A DNA stretch of 64,000 bases, taken from NCBI GenBank assembly GCA_914767715.1, contig OU612073.1, positions 2,914,001-2,978,000 of the forward strand, given 5' to 3'. Each line of letters starts with the position of its first letter. The first letter of the stretch is position 1. Both the position numbers and the translations under genes were made by a program. Of the stretch, positions 58,690 to 64,000 are shown one piece after another. The notes beneath the pieces were generated by a model. That model was not told the origin of the DNA, searched no databases, and worked only from the letters and a program-made list of their open reading frames with translations. The stretch is from Membranipora membranacea (lineage: Eukaryota > Bryozoa > Gymnolaemata > Cheilostomatida > Membraniporidae).

Positions 58690-58810
58690 AACCAAAGCCA
58701 CCAATGAGGTTTGAACTCACGACCTCCTGTTGATTAGACGTGTATATAAAGGTATATTGTTGAGTATTACTTGCTGACAAATTTTCATCATCAGACCACA
58801 GAGGTTTTGT
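58690..58810 (-). mobile_element. tRNA-derived SINE remnant
   Basis: On the minus strand, GTGAGTTCAAACCTCATTGG (about 58,700-58,719) is a B-box-like sequence with tRNA T-arm character. TGTGGTCTGATGATG (about 58,787-58,801) is a plausible degraded A box upstream. No tRNA cloverleaf forms. Confidence 0.5.
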
Positions 58811-59564
58811 AGAATTGGAGATGTTCTTGTTATCCCACCTCTTCACCCTTGTCACAATGTGCCAGTTAATCCTCAGATTTGGAGCACTCTGCAGCTAGAC
58901 TGACTGACTGTAGCCTTAGCTCTGACTAAATCTCAGCTGATAGAGGTTCTGTATTAAAGTTGAATTTTTTTTGTTAATACGAAACAAAAAAGGTTAAGCC
59001 CTCTTGATAAAAATAGTACCAGCGAAGTCTTTTCGTATGATTCATCTTATGAGTTTCCTATCGACCAGATATTTTGCAATAAAAAAAACAGATGGTGCAG
59101 TGATTCACTGCAATTAATCACAATACACAACTGAGAGTGCTAGTGAGGTGTTGCTAACTTTTTAATGTTTATTTAACTGCAGATTTTGAGCAACTCCACC
59201 TTAAAAAAATGTATGACACCACATTAAAATATGTTAGCGGTATGATGTATGGGCAACTCAAGCTTGAAAAAGTCAACCATGAATAGTGAAATGAGCTAAT
59301 GATTTGAAAAGGTGTCTTAACATAAAACTGGCTACTTTAATGGATTGTTGCAGAGTCAGTCAAGCAATTAGAATGGAATTTTAGACCAATACTCTAGTCA
59401 AGTTAATCTCTGAGTAAGGTATATATGAAGTAGTCATTAAAATGTGAGCCCCATGCGGGATAATACGGTATAATGGCCCTAGCTTAGTTATCTCTTCTTA
59501 CATCTTGTGGAGACAACTCCAAACATATACACAAATTGACCAAATAATATGTCATTAAGGCTTA
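58811..59564. other. 3' flank of gene A
   Basis: Non-coding. A minus-strand AATAAA at 59,168-59,173 lies about 390 bp after the gene A stop and is the likely poly(A) signal. Confidence 0.5.
59168..59173 (-). promoter_or_regulatory. Candidate poly(A) signal of gene A
   Basis: AATAAA on the minus strand downstream of the gene A stop; the nearest canonical hexamer seen. Confidence 0.4.
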
Positions 59565-62500
59565 TCAGTAGTAATGTATGCCTTCCTCGACTTGTACATA
59601 CAGATATGGGTCCGGTTTGGGGGTTATGTGGGGCTCTGCATAGCAATTAGCGTCCTGATAGTGGTAGACAATAGGTGTCTGATGATGTTCATTCATCTCT
59701 TCAGGGTAATGTTCATAGCCCAAGTTCCCATAATCAGGTGGAGGTAAAGGTAGCGAAACAGGCACTTCTGGTGGTAGAGGTAGGGAAACAGGGACTCCTG
59801 GTGACATCATCATTGGGGTTTGATAATGCGTTTCACTAGTTCTGCTACCGGATGTATGATACATCATTTCAGGATTGTAGGCTGCGTTGGTCATGTGATG
59901 CGACATGTGATGCGTCATGTGATGTTGTGGTATTTTGTTACCATATGTGTCATAGTCAGGCTCGTTGTCTGGGTGTGATGACGTTGCGTATACATAGCTG
60001 GGTGCGTAAGTGGACTTTAATTCTGCTACTCGCTTTTGGTATCTCCTTTGCCTTTTTCTGGAAATGTGAACAAAATTTCTTATGTTTAGTTATGCTCGGC
60101 CCAATAAGTGTTAAAAATCATTTTGGTTTCTTGTGGTGTTTTAACCAGCATCTAAATAATCCCTTCAAATATGATATTTTAAGATTGGACAGAGCTGAAA
60201 TATTTATATTGGGAACAGAATAGTTTTCAGCCACCATGAGCAGCTGAAAGGGTGTGGATTGACAATTTGAAAATTTGGATACCCAAAAACTGAAAGATGT
60301 CCAACTGGCCAAAATTGTACGGATATAGATGGACATGAAGTTAATTCATTTATTTATTTTATTTATTTATTTATTCATTGAGGTTTTCTAAAAGTTTATA
60401 AGTAAAGCAAATAAAATTGGTATGTCTTCGCATAAAAAACTAGGAGGGGTATGGACAGACATATAAAAATGATGATGGACAGATAAATTATAGAAATGGC
60501 CTCATAATCCCTGGTGGACATGCATGGAAAGAAAGGGATCAATGATCAACCGGAACTTCCTGTTCTTCCCACCCTCCCTGATCGCACAATCCATATTATT
60601 GACAAAATATAGTCATGTCTGTATTTGGAGTTGCTCCCCCTTGATTGGTAGATAGCTAAATCCAAATACAGACAAAATCAGAGATAATTATACTGTCATA
60701 AGTACATACATCACACAGTAGACTGCTGTTAGAATAATCAGGAGGAATACAACAACAGATGTCGGAGCTAGAATAACCACCAACAGTACATCATCCTTCC
60801 AATTGAAATCTGCAACATAATAACAGCAGTCTTATTTATCAATCTAACGCATACAGTAAAACTTTCTCCCCGACACATTTTTCTTCTCTGTGCATATAGA
60901 TTTTTTTTTTGAAGTCAAAAAGTTGTTATTCTCGTTTGTTTATAACATACTCATATATATGAAAACCTTAATAAGAACGCATAATAATGATAATAAACAA
61001 CAGTCTTGTTCTCAGTTGAGGATATTTGTGATGACATCATCAAGCGGTGGCACCTGTAAACATAAGTCTCAAGCTGCTGTGAATATTAATGTTATCATGA
61101 CCTGATCTCCCAGGTAACTGCTTGGAGAGATCAAAATATTAGACTTCTGTTCAGTCAAAAATCATTATCTAGTTAATCATGTTACTTGAGCATGCTAATT
61201 ACCTTAGTTAATTAATGGTGTGGTCAAGCTCACCCATAGGTAGACTGATAAAACTGATAGAAGGAAATTAAAACAGATCTGGCTCCCTGCCTAATGTGGA
61301 GTTGGCGGAGCTGACAAAGCTGGCTCAGTAATGAAGGTAGCCTTGTCATGATGTCACAAAACAACAAACAATGTGGCTGCGAGGCTAGCATAGGTCCTAT
61401 GCTACAAAGCTGCTACATCAGTACCCCGGCACCTGACAGATACAACTACAGCATGATTATATCACACCAAAGGGCCATGTTAGGTAAAGCCCTGTAGAGG
61501 CAATTTTTTTTGGAAATTGGAAGTCTAATATTTTCCATCCTGAATCTGACCTACAGTCTATAATCTATTCCAAAGTAATTGTTATGCAAACTGAAAAATG
61601 TGTCCCATCGCCGCCGAATTAAAATAGACGGTACGACAGCCGAAATTGGGTTAACAACATAGACTTCCCGTAAACAAAATGATGAAATTATTATTATTAT
61701 CTGCAAAGCCATCAATTACAGTCAGAAAGGAGATATATACCTTCGGACTCGCTAACATCATTAGATGATACAACGGGTTCTTTTCCATTAGGGGTCACAG
61801 ATTCTGTGTCAAAGGTCATTTCATCCTCAAAAGAATCAAATGGAGCAGACGTGACATCGAACACATAGTTATCAAGATCTAGTATTCCTGTGGATGTAGC
61901 GTAGTGAAAGACAGGACGTGGAGGTGCAACCGTGGTTATATTCTCATTCCCATCTACAACAATACGAAAACTAAGATTAATATCATGTATATGGGCAGCT
62001 CCACTGTTTAAACTACAAAGATTTTTAATTTCATACCACTTTATTTACGATCAGTTTGTCCATATTGTTTGCCCATTAGGTCTTAATACTGAGATTGCAG
62101 GCTCATAATATCAGTTTTGAGCTATTTAGGATTGAATAAGCACACATTTGCCAGTGTGGGAGTAGTGGTTTAAGGCATTTTTTGATTAAGTCTGTGTTAG
62201 TGGAACCTTGTTATCAACCACCTCATACCCACACAAATAACAAGCTCCTAAGAAAAGATGATCTCATGATGGTATAAAGACTATCAAGATTGATCGCAGA
62301 GATGAAAGAAGCTCTCTGATTTGTGCCCAGATATAGTTTTTTTAGCCTATCTAGACCATCATTCTTAACTTTACTGTATCAGGGTTGGGATGCCTGAATG
62401 CGGTCAAAAACAGACCAAACATGCCATGCAGACCACATAAATTATGTCAGGCATTTCATTTTCAAGAAATTTCCATATTATAAAACCAGAAAAGTACACA

Positions 62501-64000
62501 GGAATGTATGGAGGAAACTTTTTTAAATTGTAGTATCCGAAAAACCAAGGAATTATGCACACAAACTAATTATCTATTTTAATCACATCCTAATAAATCT
62601 TAATTTAAACTAAATACAAACATAATTATCACAGACATAATTATCACAGACATAGATATACGCTTAACATGAGTACTTAACTATAAAATGGTGTTAATGT
62701 TTGGGTTGAAGAGATTGAAGACAGATCAATTATTACGGATTCATTTAATATTCATTAGGTGAGGCTAAATCCAGATCAGGAAATCCCACCAATACCATAA
62801 TAGAGCATAAAAAATGATGAGTGTGTTTTATTTCAGGTTATTTTAGCCTAAGATTCAAACTGAGATACATACCCCCCTTAAGTGTGATTGTGAGCTCCAT
62901 TGCGGGCATGAAATCAAAGCTATGTGTGGGTAATACTTCCTGAGGGGTTACGATAGCTTCTGGGGTCTGAGGCTTGATCTTAGATGACCACAATCCATTT
63001 CTAACGAGAATATCCATTCTTCCCTCCTTAAAAGAAAGACAGATTTGTCACCAATAGAGCGATTAACTGCACAGGGAGATTAAGAAGTTAGAGACAAATC
63101 TAACTCTTTGGGGAGATCAAGTAAAATACATTTTGTAATATAATATTTAATGATATAGGTGCTGAATTCTCTTGAAAAGTCAAGAAAAGAGCATCACAGG
63201 TACCCTATTTGCCTATTCATATTTAAATACATCAAAATCTATTTTAGTGTTTCTTCAGTGGTCATCTTTTATACTATGCAGTTCCTCTCAACTAAGTCCT
63301 GACCAAAATATTACCGTAAATTACTTGTTGCCTAAGAGACCACGTATGTCCAATCTTGCCACTGAATATGATTACCAAATTGATGGTGTTGTGACAAGCT
63401 GTGACAAGATCTGACAGGTGGAACTAGCGCTTTTCTCAGATTGTTGGAAAGCGGTGGCACAATATCAAAAATTTATTCAAATGCCTGACTTTCGTCGAAT
63501 CCTAACGACACATTCTCTATTTTGGCTTGGTTTGATTGCTCTGGAAATGTCAACTTATACTAACTATGGAAGCTGGTGATGTTTGTCACTCTGTGTGAAT
63601 CAGTTTTGGCAATCATGATTTATGTGATCGGGAAATGGGTGATCAAAAACATTCACCTGTTTATTACAGTTGGCATTTGAAAGTTTTGCGAGAAAAGGTG
63701 GGGAAGTTACAAGCTACTACAATAATACCTGCATATAGATGATTTCACAGCATGAAAGTTCTAATTGATGCTTTTAAACCAGGGAAGTGTAGCAGTGGGA
63801 TTTAAAGATAAACAACACCCCAGCTAAAAATGCCCTATGAATAAGAAAAGGTTAAACCCATAGACTTATATTATGAAGTTTATGGTTTAACCCAGCACTT
63901 ATGACTCATTGTTTGATGGGCAGGAGAACTGATGAGGTAGTCAGAGACCAGGTGAAGAGATTAGGCGATGACAAAAAGGTGTGGTATGGCGCTCACCTGC
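59565..64000 (-). CDS. Gene A: spliced receptor-like membrane protein with long His/Tyr/Pro-rich tail (5' end outside window)
   Basis: Exons on the minus strand: an upstream exon ending at 63,997 (CAG|GTGAGC donor, only 4 bp visible); 63,026-62,873; 61,953-61,741; 60,809-60,710; 60,057-59,565 with TGA. Phases agree (0 in, then 1, 1, 2), with donors GTATGT or GTATAT. The first full exon is ectodomain (EGRMDILVRNGLWSSK ... PAMELTITLKG). The second is an acidic Thr/Pro stalk with an NIT glycosylation site. The third is the membrane helix (VLLVVILAPTSVVVFLLIIL) after a DFNWKDD juxtamembrane stretch. The last is a 163-residue cytosolic tail starting KRQRRYQKR, with HHMTHHMSHHM, a duplicated VPVSLPLPP, and many Tyr (PDYDTYGN, AYNPEM, HYQTP, PDYGNLGY, YLYVQV) that could bind SH2/PTB adaptors if phosphorylated. 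The plan and phase-1 exon borders match gene B, but the tail is far longer. The family name is unknown. Confidence 0.75.
60345..60420 (-). mobile_element. 3'-end remnant of the satellite-inserted non-LTR family
   Basis: Read on the minus strand, TTATAAACTTTTAGAAAACC followed by TCAAT and an (AATA)n tail matches the end of the element at 17,914-17,980 almost exactly. Only about 75 bp remain, so this is an extreme 5' truncation inside a gene A intron, in the gene's orientation. Confidence 0.9.
61386..61404. repeat. 9-bp-arm palindrome TAGCATAGG-T-CCTATGCTA
   Basis: A perfect inverted repeat with one central base in a gene A intron. No further evidence of function. Confidence 0.8.
61954..62872. 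other. Gene A intron
   Basis: AT-rich intron sequence with no other feature recognised. Confidence 0.6.
63027..63996. other. Gene A intron
   Basis: Non-coding. An imperfect hairpin GGTTAAACCCATAGACTT / AAGTTTATGGTTTAACC lies at about 63,850-63,893. Confidence 0.55.

Overview
Eukaryotic nuclear DNA, almost certainly from an invertebrate animal. The sequence shows spliced genes with GT-AG introns, a large tandem satellite, non-LTR and LTR retroelement remains, tRNA-derived SINEs, and secreted/transmembrane proteins with signal peptide, proline-rich stalk and membrane segment. The species cannot be fixed from the sequence. No operon, ribosome-binding-site or CRISPR logic applies.

Region 1 (1-27,940) is a satellite array of about 75 head-to-tail monomers of about 335 bp, running off the left edge of the window. 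It has layered higher-order structure: 7-monomer duplications (offset 2,345 bp near the left edge, 2,342 bp at 10.4-15.1 kb), a 3-monomer repeat at 3.6-4.8 kb, and a 2-monomer (670 bp) repeat that is very uniform from about 24.2 kb to the abrupt right edge at 27,917. It is interrupted once, at 15,194-17,980, by a 5'-truncated non-LTR retrotransposon with endonuclease remnant, reverse transcriptase and an (AAAT)n tail.

Region 2 (27.9-41 kb) has no gene that I can support. It holds fold-back elements, including a perfect 28-bp-arm hairpin at 34,098-34,157, a 145-bp direct duplication, SINEs, and a wrecked second non-LTR element (36.3-39.9 kb). That element contains a gag/LTR fragment of a Gypsy-like element on the minus strand and a SINE; its 3' end also occurs alone at 35.7 kb.

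Region 3 (41-46 kb) has an intronless gene for a 327-residue six-pass membrane protein of unrecognised family (41,160-42,143), followed by a decayed paralogue (43.4-44.25 kb) with a nonsense codon and frameshifts.

Region 4 (46.6-64 kb, minus strand) is a cluster of spliced receptor-like genes that I assembled by hand from splice sites and codon phase. Gene B (46,627-54,942) reads as a complete 7-exon, 317-residue protein: signal peptide, cysteine-containing ectodomain split over two exons, two Pro/Thr-rich stalk exons, membrane exon, very short tail. A stop-containing exon with its own poly(A) signal (49,698-49,924) has the right phase to make a secreted form. Gene A (59,565 to beyond 64,000) has the same ectodomain-stalk-membrane plan but a 163-residue His/Tyr/Pro-rich tail. 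Between them are two phase-compatible exons of a possible third gene C. These gene models are the most interesting part of the window. Their phases are checked codon by codon, but transcription and family assignment remain inference.
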